This document shows, piece after piece, positions 10,500-18,917 of a stretch of DNA of 64,000 nucleotides. Each line of letters opens with the position of its first letter. Position 1 is the first letter of the stretch. Location: assembly GCA_001599355.1 (NCBI GenBank), contig BCGQ01000002.1:323554-387553 (forward strand), given 5' to 3'. The translations under genes were made by a program, and so were the position numbers. The DNA is from Nakazawaea peltata (lineage: Eukaryota > Ascomycota > Pichiomycetes > Alaninales > Pachysolenaceae). Under the pieces are notes generated by a model, which did not search any database, was not told the DNA's origin, and saw nothing but the letters and a program-made list of their open reading frames with translations.

Positions 10500-10507
10500 T
10501 ATAAATA
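10500..10507 (+). promoter_or_regulatory. TATA box of the purine nucleoside permease gene
   Basis: TATAAATA lies 58 bp upstream of the ATG at 10565. Confidence 0.55.
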
Positions 10508-10564
10508 ACCGTAAGAAGTACTCAATCGTAGCGGTATTAGTTGTCTATCATCTTATACTGAAAA

Positions 10565-11761
10565 ATGAGATTCTCTTTGCTCAAAGCTGCCTCTGTCGCA
10601 TTGACCGCTACTGGTTTGGTCCAGGCCTCTCCAATCATCAAACGTGATGATGCTTCTACTACCACTGATGTTCAAGCTGCCACTGCCACCGATGAGTACG
10701 TTTCCGTCACTTATGGTAAGCTTGGTGCTATCTACAAGCCACAAGTCTTTGTCATTAACATGTTCTACAAGGAACAAAACCCTTGGGTTGAGGGATTGGA
10801 CATGGTTTACAATGTCACTATTCCAGGTTTGTCTCCAGAGTATGAGTCCATCCACTGTGTTTCCAACTACACCATTTGTCAAGTCACCACCGGTGAAGGT
10901 GAAATCAATGCCGCTTCCACCATCACCGCTTTGACTTTGTCTCCTCTCTTTGACTTGACCGAGACCTACTTCTTGGTCAGTGGTATTGCCGGTGGTTCTC
11001 CACACCAAGTCACTTTGGGATCTGCTACCTTCCCTAAGTTTGCTGTTCAAGTTGGTTTGGAATACCAAGCTGACTCTCGTCAAATCCCAGCCAACTGGTC
11101 TACTGGTTATGTCGCCTTCGGTACCGATGAGCCAAACCAATATCCAGAGACTATCTACGGTACTGAAATTTTTGAGTTGAACGAGGTTTTAAGAAACAAG
11201 GCCATGGAATTGCTGCAAACCGTAACCTTGGCTAATGGTTCTGCTGGAAATGTCGAGTTCAGAGAATTGTACGACTACGCTCCAGCCAACCAATCCCCAC
11301 AAGTTGTTGCTTGTGACACTGCCACTTCTGATGTCTACTGGTTCGGATCTCTGTTGGGTGAATCCTTCGAAAACTACACTTCCATCATCTCTAATGGTAC
11401 TGCTACTTACTGTTCTACTCAACAAGAGGACAATGCCACTTTGGAGGCCATGCTTAGAATGGCCAAGTACGGTTTAGTCGATTTCTCCAGAATTGTTATT
11501 TTGAGAACTATCTCCGACTTTGACAGACCACCTCTGTCAATGGAGAACGAAACTACTTACTTCTTCATGGATGCTTACCAAGGTGGATCTGCCGTTGCTG
11601 TCTCTAACCTTTACATTGCTGGTTTACCATTTGTTGAAGATGTCGTTCTGAACTGGAACACTCAATATGGTCCAGGTGTCTTCAAGCCAACTAACTATAT
11701 TGGTGACTACTGGGCTACTTTAGGTGGTACCCCAAATTTCGGCTTGCCAGACGATGAATAA
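10565..11761 (+). CDS. NUP: Secreted purine nucleoside permease (NUP family)
   Basis: The 398-residue product resembles Candida albicans NUP and the fungal purine nucleoside permease family (PF06516), which helps cells use extracellular nucleosides. A signal peptide covers about residues 1-20 (ending LVQA). It is followed by a Lys-Arg Kex2 site (SPIIKR) just before the mature acidic N-terminus. Family landmarks are PQVFVINMFYKEQNPW near residue 58, the SGIAGGSPHQVTLGSA block and several N-glycosylation sequons. There are no membrane helices after the signal peptide, so the protein should be extracellular or cell-wall associated despite its historical name. Codons are strongly biased, suggesting high expression. 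Confidence 0.9.
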   Translation: MRFSLLKAASVALTATGLVQASPIIKRDDASTTTDVQAATATDEYVSVTYGKLGAIYKPQVFVINMFYKEQNPWVEGLDMVYNVTIPGLSPEYESIHCVSNYTICQVTTGEGEINAASTITALTLSPLFDLTETYFLVSGIAGGSPHQVTLGSATFPKFAVQVGLEYQADSRQIPANWSTGYVAFGTDEPNQYPETIYGTEIFELNEVLRNKAMELLQTVTLANGSAGNVEFRELYDYAPANQSPQVVACDTATSDVYWFGSLLGESFENYTSIISNGTATYCSTQQEDNATLEAMLRMAKYGLVDFSRIVILRTISDFDRPPLSMENETTYFFMDAYQGGSAVAVSNLYIAGLPFVEDVVLNWNTQYGPGVFKPTNYIGDYWATLGGTPNFGLPDDE

Positions 11762-13264
11762 GTCATTTAGCCCATTAAACTTTTCACTTTCGTTTCCGTC
11801 CAATGATGCGCTCGAAATTTCTTTGAGTTCGCAGATTAATTAGAATACCATTTTCTTTGAAAGGGTCCATGTAGGTTATTGTAGGATTGTAAGTCATGCC
11901 TGGGGAAACCCCAGATATTAGCTGTAGCCTCGCAAAGACAAAAGTCCGCAATTCCGTTGCCCCACTATCTCCTCAAGATTATGCATATCCATCGGCGAAA
12001 TTACACCCCTTCGGGAGAAAGAGGGGCATGGGAAATATTGTGCGCGGATGGTTATCTTTGTAGAGGCAGGAAAAAGAATAAAACGGGGCAGAGACAAGGT
12101 AAAGTACGGGAGTAGTTTTTCCGAGAAGGAAGGTTGGAAGATAGATCGAGAAGGGGTTTTCTTGGTGGAAATTTGGGGATCAGTGACAGTTGTGGACCGG
12201 GACTGCTAGGAAGTGTTGCGTGACCAAGTAATCGTTCGATTGTCCTCAGCCACTCCCTTGCAAACAAAAATTCACCCCCAGTTTCCAAAAATTGTGCCTC
12301 TGCCCGCATTGCGCACGGTGGTTGTTTCAGACAGTGAGCGAATTTTAAATCTCTCGTTTTTCCTGGGGAAAAAGTGGGACGCAACAAAAATGCACCGAAC
12401 TTGAGAGTCCTGGAGTTGGTCGGCAACGGAGGAAATATACGGAACGGAATGAAGGATTCTTCAATTGTGGCATATACAATTCCGTTCTAATATTCTGATC
12501 ATCCCACAAAATTCCGGTCGATTTTAAAAGGTGTACCTCTCTCGATCCACCTTATTAAAGGCCAACCCACTTAAAGTGGTGGCCCCACGGTAAACATAAG
12601 AAACGCAGTCTGTACAAGAATCTCATTGATAACATCATCAATTGTATACGAGTCAATGCATCCCCATAAATTAACATATCCTGGGGGAAAAAACCCGCAT
12701 AATCAGCGGAACTCGGCACTTTTAAAGGTAAATATTTACCCCAAGTATTATCTCAGCTCCCCCACTTCCTTCCCCGTATGGAATATCCGGGGCAGAATTG
12801 AGAAATTTAAACCCGCTCCGGAGGGCAAGCGGGCATATCTTCTGCTAAAAAAAGAAACGATAATCACGGAACTCTATTGTTTTGGAACGGAAAAACTTCC
12901 TGCAAACGGGAGTGGGAAAAAATTTTCGTTGTGTCCCGCTTTAATTTAGCAGCTTTAATTGCGGTGTTGTTTCGGCATAAGGCTGGTTGTGTGATGCGTT
13001 TTCACCCCAGTTTGCTGGAGTGTTCTTGCCCTTTCCCACACTTTGAAAAAGAAAAGACTAAAATTTTTCCTGGCTCTTCCTATTCACTAGATATAATCTA
13101 TTAAGTTCCCCAATTATTAATAAATATTCTTAGTCAACTAATATTCTCAAGACATCATTTTAATATTATCATAGAAATATACTACTGATCATACGTGGGA
13201 TTTCACAAGACTAAAGAACCGCTCACTTCAAAGTATTTCTCCCGCCTATAGTTATTCCGACGAC
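11762..13264. other. Long MIG1 upstream region
   Basis: This 1.5-kb stretch follows the NUP gene and precedes MIG1. It contains seven matches to the Mig1 consensus SYGGGG on one strand or the other, at 11900, 11909, 12276, 12363, 12681, 12787 and 13015. No coding gene is supported. The density of GC boxes set in AT-rich DNA fits glucose-repression control, probably autoregulation. Confidence 0.55.
11900..11914. promoter_or_regulatory. Inverted pair of Mig1-type GC boxes
   Basis: CTGGGG-AAA-CCCCAG is a perfect inverted repeat of two SYGGGG boxes separated by three bases, about 1.35 kb upstream of MIG1 and 140 bp after the NUP stop. Binding by Mig1 is inferred from the consensus. Confidence 0.45.
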
Positions 13265-14599
13265 ATGCAAGCTCCTCCACCTATCGAAGTTAACAGCAGG
13301 GGTGTTGTCGAAAAGAAGCCAGAGAGGCCATACCAATGTCCTATTTGTGATAAGCTGTTTCACAGATTAGAGCACCAGACTCGTCATATCAGGACTCATA
13401 CAGGAGAAAAACCTCATGCCTGTACATTTGGGGGCTGTACCAAGAAGTTCTCCAGATCCGACGAGTTAACAAGACATTTAAGAATTCATACCAACCCTAC
13501 AGTTAGAAAGCCACGTTCCAAGAACAAGAAGAAGTTACAACAAGAACTTTCTGAGAAACAACAAGAAATGGAGATGCAAATGCACCAAGAGCTGCTGCAC
13601 CTGTTACTGCAACTGCAACAGTCCAAGTTCCAACAACCACCTCTGATCATGATCGGTCAAGGGCCTAATGTTCAATATGGTGCCCCAGTAGCATACGATG
13701 CTAATGGGAATGTGATTTACCCACAACCTGTTCCACAGTGTTTCATTCCATTCAACGATCAACAGCAACAACAGGCCATGATGGCACCTCAAAAATATTC
13801 CAAGATCAGACCAAGTTTAAATTCAACTACATCGATGTCAGATTTCCGCAGGGAATCACCTTTATCTTCGAAATCGAATTCAGCAACATCGTTACCATCT
13901 CTTATGTCACCTTCGTCATCATCGACCAGCATTTCCAACAGTTTCAATGGATTCAACGGAGGTAGTGCAAGTTCCACCTCTTTACAGCATCTGAAATTGT
14001 TAACTTCGTTGTCTTCTTTACAAAGAATGACTCCAATCAGACAGCTGTCAGCTGGTAGTAATAACAGTAAGATGTCATCAAGAAGTACATTAGTTTTAGA
14101 CCTTGAAAATCCAAGGAAGAAGTCTAGACCTAATTCACCAACTGGGTCTATGCCAAACTCACCTCCTCTGGTCAACTTTGAGAGACCAAAACTGGTATTT
14201 AACTTCTCAACTCCAAACGTTACTCCTCTTTCGACTCCATTACAATCTCCAACGCTAAGGCCAGTGTCGACAAGTACGACAAACATGCAATCGCTTCATA
14301 GCAATGGGAACAGTAATTCGAGTAGTAATTCGAGCAGTCTTAACAACAGTAATAGCAACAGTCATGTCTCGTTGCCTCCTTTGAGATCGATTGTGAGTGG
14401 AATCGAAGCCGTACAAAAAGATGACCGTTTCAAACTGTTGAACGGTCCGACTCTTCCACAATTACCAGATTTGGGTAAGATGGATAACCCATTGAAACGT
14501 AAGTCTAACATTGATTTGGTTAGTTTGAACCTGTCAGATGTGCACAACACGATTCCGTCGGCTTCAGCCAGCTTCCCATTTTCTGATGTCCGGAAATAG
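13265..14599 (+). CDS. MIG1: Mig1, glucose-repression C2H2 zinc-finger repressor
   Basis: The two N-terminal fingers (residues about 22-80) are diagnostic. They are [17 protein letters not shown] with the TGEKPHAC linker, then [18 protein letters not shown], nearly identical to Mig1/CreA. A basic [10 protein letters not shown] stretch follows, then Gln-rich and Ser/Asn-rich tracts typical of Mig1 regulatory regions, and a C-terminal leucine-rich segment ([12 protein letters not shown]) like the Mig1 effector domain. Length is 444 residues. The protein represses genes for alternative carbon sources and is controlled by Snf1 phosphorylation in relatives. Residue 31 (K-x-F in finger 1) is a CTG codon where Mig1 has Ala. 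The stop codon lies in a 15-bp tandem repeat. Confidence 0.95.
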   Translation: MQAPPPIEVNSRGVVEKKPERPYQCPICDKLFHRLEHQTRHIRTHTGEKPHACTFGGCTKKFSRSDELTRHLRIHTNPTVRKPRSKNKKKLQQELSEKQQEMEMQMHQELLHLLLQLQQSKFQQPPLIMIGQGPNVQYGAPVAYDANGNVIYPQPVPQCFIPFNDQQQQQAMMAPQKYSKIRPSLNSTTSMSDFRRESPLSSKSNSATSLPSLMSPSSSSTSISNSFNGFNGGSASSTSLQHLKLLTSLSSLQRMTPIRQLSAGSNNSKMSSRSTLVLDLENPRKKSRPNSPTGSMPNSPPLVNFERPKLVFNFSTPNVTPLSTPLQSPTLRPVSTSTTNMQSLHSNGNSNSSSNSSSLNNSNSNSHVSLPPLRSIVSGIEAVQKDDRFKLLNGPTLPQLPDLGKMDNPLKRKSNIDLVSLNLSDVHNTIPSASASFPFSDVRK

Positions 14600-14666
14600 A
14601 CCGAGCACAAATAGACCGAGCACAAACAGACCGAGCACAAACAGACCGAGCACAAATAAACCGAGC
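14597..14666 (+). repeat. 15-bp tandem repeat containing the MIG1 stop codon
   Basis: Copies of (T/C)AGACCGAGCACAAA begin at 14597, 14612, 14627 and 14642, with a partial fifth at 14657. The first copy includes the MIG1 TAG stop. The unit is a multiple of three, so downstream copies stay in the MIG1 frame and read TEHK plus either stop (TAG/TAA) or Gln (CAG). Confidence 0.9.
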
Positions 14667-15044
14667 AGGTATCGTTGTTTAATTAATGATTTTATAGAAT
14701 TTGATTTTAGCCACTGGTTATTTATAGAGGTGGAATGCATTTAATTGTGAAAAAAGGTAGTAGGGTAGTAGTAGTAGGGTAATAAAGCGGTAGGGTATAA
14801 GGGTTAGAGCAGTGGTGTAGGTGGAATGGTAGAGTAGTGGTAGAGTAGTGGAGTGGAAGAGCTGACGAAATTAGGGGCGAGGGGTTACATATTTGCGTAT
14901 TTGCGTATTTATTTCTGAGCAAAATATCTAAAAATATGCGCTAGCCTATAGTCGCGTTCAGACTCAGCAAACTATAAATAAACTCCTCTGTTTATTTAAC
15001 AGTTGATCTGGTCCATTAGATGAGCATACAGGTGGTCTAAAGTC
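14600..15044. other. MIG1-SMC6 intergenic region with short repeats
   Basis: After the 15-bp repeats comes a TAG/GGT-rich microsatellite-like stretch (about 14751-14850, units such as GTAGTAGG and GGTAGAGTAGT). It serves as the SMC6 promoter. A CTATAAATA near 14973 may be its TATA element. No further gene is seen. Confidence 0.55.
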
Positions 15045-18000
15045 ATGAGTAAACGTCGACAAGAGACAGTAGGCATCGGAGTTGCCTTAGGAAGTGATTC
15101 TGCTGCTCATAAGGGAGATCCCCTCCCAACCTCGATGCTCACACCAGAAACACCCGATTTAAATGACCTCCCCAATGGTTCAGGTGATCAAATCTTGAGT
15201 GAATTTACTCAACTGAGGAATGGTGAAGGGTCAAGGACCGAAAACGGCACTGAAAACGGTACGAATTTACCCTCGGAGCCCCCCAAGAAAAGACAAAGAA
15301 TCCAAATAGCACGTGACCTGACGGCCGGACCCGGATCCACATACCTTCCGGCTACGAGTGGGATCATTGAGAAGATCGAGCTTGCGAATTTCATGTGTCA
15401 TGATCATTTCGAGGTGGCGTTGGGCCCTCAGATCAACTTTATCATTGGGCAGAACGGTAGTGGGAAAAGTGCCGTTTTAACGGCGATCTCCGTGGGTCTT
15501 GGAGCCAAGCTGAACGAGACCAACAGAGGTTCAGCCGTCAAGCTGTTGATCAAGAGCGGATGTACCAGCTCCAGGATCACTATAGTGTTTCTGAACAAAG
15601 GGAAAGGTGCTTATAAGCCTGAAGTTTATGGAGAGAAGATCATTGTCCAGAGGATCTTGAAGGTGGAAGGAAGTAACAAATACTCGCTCCGGAGCGAGAA
15701 TGGAAGGCATGTGAGTGATAAGAAGGTGGAGTTGGATCTGATCCTTGGACATTTCGGGATCACCGTGAGTAATCCGATGCTGATTTTGACCCAAGATGCT
15801 GCTAAATCTTTCATTGCAACATCTTCGGATGAAGAGAAGTACAAATTCTTCATGGCTGGTACTAAAGCTGATGAGACGATCAAGAATTACCATGAGACAC
15901 AGGAGCAGCTTTCGCAGGTGACGGCTCGTCTTTCGGAATTGACGGTGAAACTCCGTGATTTGAAGAAGAAAGACTCGGAACTGCGGATTTTGTATGAGAA
16001 ATATCAAAGTCAAGATGAGTTGATGAAGATGAAGACTCTTTTCCAGGGGAAATACTTGTGGGTTCAAGTCCAAGAACGGGAGCAGGTTGTAGAGAAGGCC
16101 GAGAAAGGTATTGCCAAGTTTGAGCTGGAGATCTCCAGTGCGAAAGAGCATGTTCTGAGTACTGTAGAGCTTCGTAAACGTAAGGAAGAGGAGAAGGAGA
16201 GTATTACGGAGGAGTTGATCAAGTTTCTGAATGGACATGAGAGTAGAGAGGAGGAAGTTCAGCTGAAGATTGGTGAGGTGAAGGAGATGTCCAAAGTAGT
16301 GGATGATCTGAAGAATGAGGTGAGTTCTACAGAGAAAGAAGTTGCTTCTGATAGTCTGAAGATTGTTAAACTTGATGAGCGTATTAAGATCGAAGAGGTA
16401 CGTCTTTCTGAGATCAATGGAGGATCTGTAGAGCAGCTTCATGAGGAGAAAGCCCAACTTGAGCTGAAGGTTGAGGAATTGAATCTGAAGCTTGAGAAAC
16501 TCGAGAAGGATCGATGGGATTCTCGTGATCAAGCAGATGAAGAAGTGAGAGTAGTTCAAGGAGAATTGGAGCTGGAGTCTTCGGTCAAGAAGGAATTGGA
16601 GCTTCAATTGAAGAGTATTCAGAGATCTCAATCTGGCAACTCCACGACTTCGAGACTTGATGCTTTCGGGAAGAATATGGCTCTGATTTTAAGAGATATC
16701 GAAAGAGATACAAAGTTCCGTTCTAAACCTATTGGACCGCTTGGAAAGTATGTGAATATCAAGCTGAACCAAGATCAATGGAGTTCGATCATCGATCTGC
16801 ATCTTCAGCGGATCTGGAGCTCGTTTGTAGTGGATAATCAGCAAGATTTCCAACGTCTTACTCTGCTTTTTAGACGATACAATTACAAAGGTACTATAAC
16901 GGTGCGGAAATATGAGACTTTTGACTTTGAATCTGGGTCAGTATCGTCTCAGTTCACTAGACTTATGGATGTACTTGAATTTGACGACCCTTTCGTCCAA
17001 TGTTTGCTCGTGGACATGTCTAAAATCAATAGTATTGTGCTTGAAGAGCGTCGTGAGGTTGCTGAGAGGATCGTCAGAAGTGGACCTGCCAATCTTAGGA
17101 GTGTTCTTGTGCCTTATGATGCTCGTACGGGTAATAATATCCGGGCTAATCGGTTTGGTGGTTTACAAATCGATGTTGTGACGTACTCCAATGGACCTGA
17201 GAAGATCGGGTCTCGTTCTACGGTGGAAGTCAGAGCTAAAGGTATTGGGGAGAGAGTGATACAAAGTCAGAGGAAGATGGACGTGTTGAAGGACCGTCTC
17301 CGGAAGCTTAGAGACGAAGGTAGACTGGCAGAACTGCTGGTGGTGAGGGAAGTGAACAAAACTAAGAAACAAATCTCAGAAACCGAGAGAGAGATCGGGG
17401 AGATCTCCAATAAATTAGACGACACGGGAATTAATACAAGGTTGGACTCGTTGAGAGAGGAACGGCAGCTGATTAGCCGTGAATTGGAGTTCAAGAAGAT
17501 CCTGGTGGAGCAATGTCGTGCTAGTTTGAAAGAGCAACATGAAAAACTCCAACTGTTACATAGTGTTTATAAAGAAGTAGTAAAGAAACTGAGGGAGGAG
17601 AGGAGTCAAGAGGAGAGTATGAAGAAGCAGATGAGTCATCTTGAGACCGAGATCACTAAGGCCATATCTGATGTTAACCATTATGAGCAATCGATTCAAA
17701 AGAGACAGTCTCTTATTGAGAAATTGGAGGAGAGGATCAGCGAAGAGCAGGCTGCGATCTCTGAGCTTGAGGACAATGCTAAATGGTTGTGTTCTCGTGA
17801 AGAGGCAGGATTGAAACCTGAAGATACTTTGGAGTCGATCGAGGTTGATAAAATCCGAATTGAAGCCGAACTGGAGGAATTCGAACGTAGTTTAGGAGTC
17901 TCCCGAGATGATATTGCCGATCAATTCCATAAAGCTCGTAGTAATTATAATGAACTGAAGGAGAGATTTAAGAGTATAGTGGAGTTGAAAGAGCAACTTC

Positions 18001-18458
18001 AGCGTTCGTTGGAGGACCGGTTACTTTCGTTTGAGAGAATGAGGATCGACATCTGCAACAGAGTGAACGATTCGTTCCAGAAATCTTTGTCACTTCGTCA
18101 TTTCACCGGTAAAATTGTGTTTGACTTTGAAAAACTGAAATTGACTATGCTCGTTTCGACTAAGAGGGGAGATAAATTGAGAAACATCGAGACTTTTAGC
18201 GGTGGTGAGAAGTCCTTCTCTCAGATCTCTTTGTTATTGCTGATATGGGACTTTATGAATACCAAAATTAGGGGTTTAGATGAGTTTGATGTATTTATGG
18301 ATCAGGTTAATAGGACGTTATCACTTCGGTTGATTTTACAAAAGATTAAACATTCACAATCACAGACGATATTTATTACACCGTTAGATATACTGGGTGT
18401 TGATGGAGTTGATATTGATAATGTGCATATTCATCGGATTGCTGATCCGAAGAGGTGA
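15045..18458 (+). CDS. SMC6: Smc6, ATPase of the SMC5/6 complex
   Basis: This 1137-residue protein has the SMC layout: N-terminal ATPase lobe, long coiled coil, hinge (about 545-700), coiled coil, C-terminal lobe. Smc6-specific sequence surrounds the Walker A motif GQNGSGKS (135-142), followed by AVLTAISVGLGAK and ETNRG. The signature motif FSGGEKSFSQ lies near residue 1055 and Walker B LDEFDVFMDQVNR just after. The complex acts in nuclear DNA repair, replication-fork stability and chromosome segregation. CTG codons at residues 156 (GAK-x-NETNRG) and 1066 (LLL-x-IW) match Ala of S. cerevisiae Smc6. CTG is frequent in the coiled coil, so standard translation overstates its leucine content. Confidence 0.96.
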   Translation: MSKRRQETVGIGVALGSDSAAHKGDPLPTSMLTPETPDLNDLPNGSGDQILSEFTQLRNGEGSRTENGTENGTNLPSEPPKKRQRIQIARDLTAGPGSTYLPATSGIIEKIELANFMCHDHFEVALGPQINFIIGQNGSGKSAVLTAISVGLGAKLNETNRGSAVKLLIKSGCTSSRITIVFLNKGKGAYKPEVYGEKIIVQRILKVEGSNKYSLRSENGRHVSDKKVELDLILGHFGITVSNPMLILTQDAAKSFIATSSDEEKYKFFMAGTKADETIKNYHETQEQLSQVTARLSELTVKLRDLKKKDSELRILYEKYQSQDELMKMKTLFQGKYLWVQVQEREQVVEKAEKGIAKFELEISSAKEHVLSTVELRKRKEEEKESITEELIKFLNGHESREEEVQLKIGEVKEMSKVVDDLKNEVSSTEKEVASDSLKIVKLDERIKIEEVRLSEINGGSVEQLHEEKAQLELKVEELNLKLEKLEKDRWDSRDQADEEVRVVQGELELESSVKKELELQLKSIQRSQSGNSTTSRLDAFGKNMALILRDIERDTKFRSKPIGPLGKYVNIKLNQDQWSSIIDLHLQRIWSSFVVDNQQDFQRLTLLFRRYNYKGTITVRKYETFDFESGSVSSQFTRLMDVLEFDDPFVQCLLVDMSKINSIVLEERREVAERIVRSGPANLRSVLVPYDARTGNNIRANRFGGLQIDVVTYSNGPEKIGSRSTVEVRAKGIGERVIQSQRKMDVLKDRLRKLRDEGRLAELLVVREVNKTKKQISETEREIGEISNKLDDTGINTRLDSLREERQLISRELEFKKILVEQCRASLKEQHEKLQLLHSVYKEVVKKLREERSQEESMKKQMSHLETEITKAISDVNHYEQSIQKRQSLIEKLEERISEEQAAISELEDNAKWLCSREEAGLKPEDTLESIEVDKIRIEAELEEFERSLGVSRDDIADQFHKARSNYNELKERFKSIVELKEQLQRSLEDRLLSFERMRIDICNRVNDSFQKSLSLRHFTGKIVFDFEKLKLTMLVSTKRGDKLRNIETFSGGEKSFSQISLLLLIWDFMNTKIRGLDEFDVFMDQVNRTLSLRLILQKIKHSQSQTIFITPLDILGVDGVDIDNVHIHRIADPKR

Positions 18459-18917
18459 GAGTTGGGAGGGGGGAGATTATGTATAGATTATGCATTATGT
18501 ATGAACTAATGTATGAGGAAACTTTAATTGATGTTTGGCGTATAGTTTTGGCTTTAAGCTTTAGGGCTGCTCCTTTAGTGTTTTGAATGTTCAACCTTTT
18601 TCGCTTTAATAACCCCTTTATGTGCATGTTCTGAAATCTAATATTCCGACCTATTTCTTGCCTGGTGTTTACCATGTCATTCATTCACTCCCCGCATCAC
18701 TTTCCAACCATATAAAAGGGGCACTTTCCATGCAACATTTCAATTATCCTTTCCCCATATTCCCCTACTCTATAGTAGATGGAAATATTCGCTTACTAAG
18801 CAGTGCTATTCGTCTACTGACCCACATTTGGTGTACAGTAGAGCCACCATAAGCAGACCAGAGCACTAAACCCCTACTACCCCCTATTCTAATCAAGTCA
18901 TTCATTTATATACAAGC
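18459..18917. other. Convergent SMC6/NAM2 intergenic region
   Basis: This 459-bp AT-rich stretch lies between the two stop codons. I see no gene and no strong repeat. It presumably holds both 3' untranslated regions and terminators. Confidence 0.6.

Larger units (their letters stand above)
8476..10564. other. Long gene-poor intergenic region (2.1 kb)
   Basis: This is the divergent upstream region of the C2H2 factor (minus) and the purine nucleoside permease (plus). It contains a perfect 16-bp palindrome at 8605-8620 and a TATAAATA at 10500-10507. Open frames inside are short, overlap on both strands and lack family features. Long upstream regions are common for environmentally regulated yeast genes. 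A non-coding RNA gene cannot be excluded. Confidence 0.5.

Noticed and set aside
14751-14850. Telomere-like GGGTA-rich repeats
   Set aside because: Units are irregular, mixed with GTAGTAG and surrounded by unique genes. It is a microsatellite, not telomeric DNA.
15531-16631. 366-codon open frame antisense to SMC6
   Set aside because: It lies wholly inside the conserved SMC6 coding sequence, and its Leu/Phe-rich composition is what antisense reading of coiled-coil codons gives.
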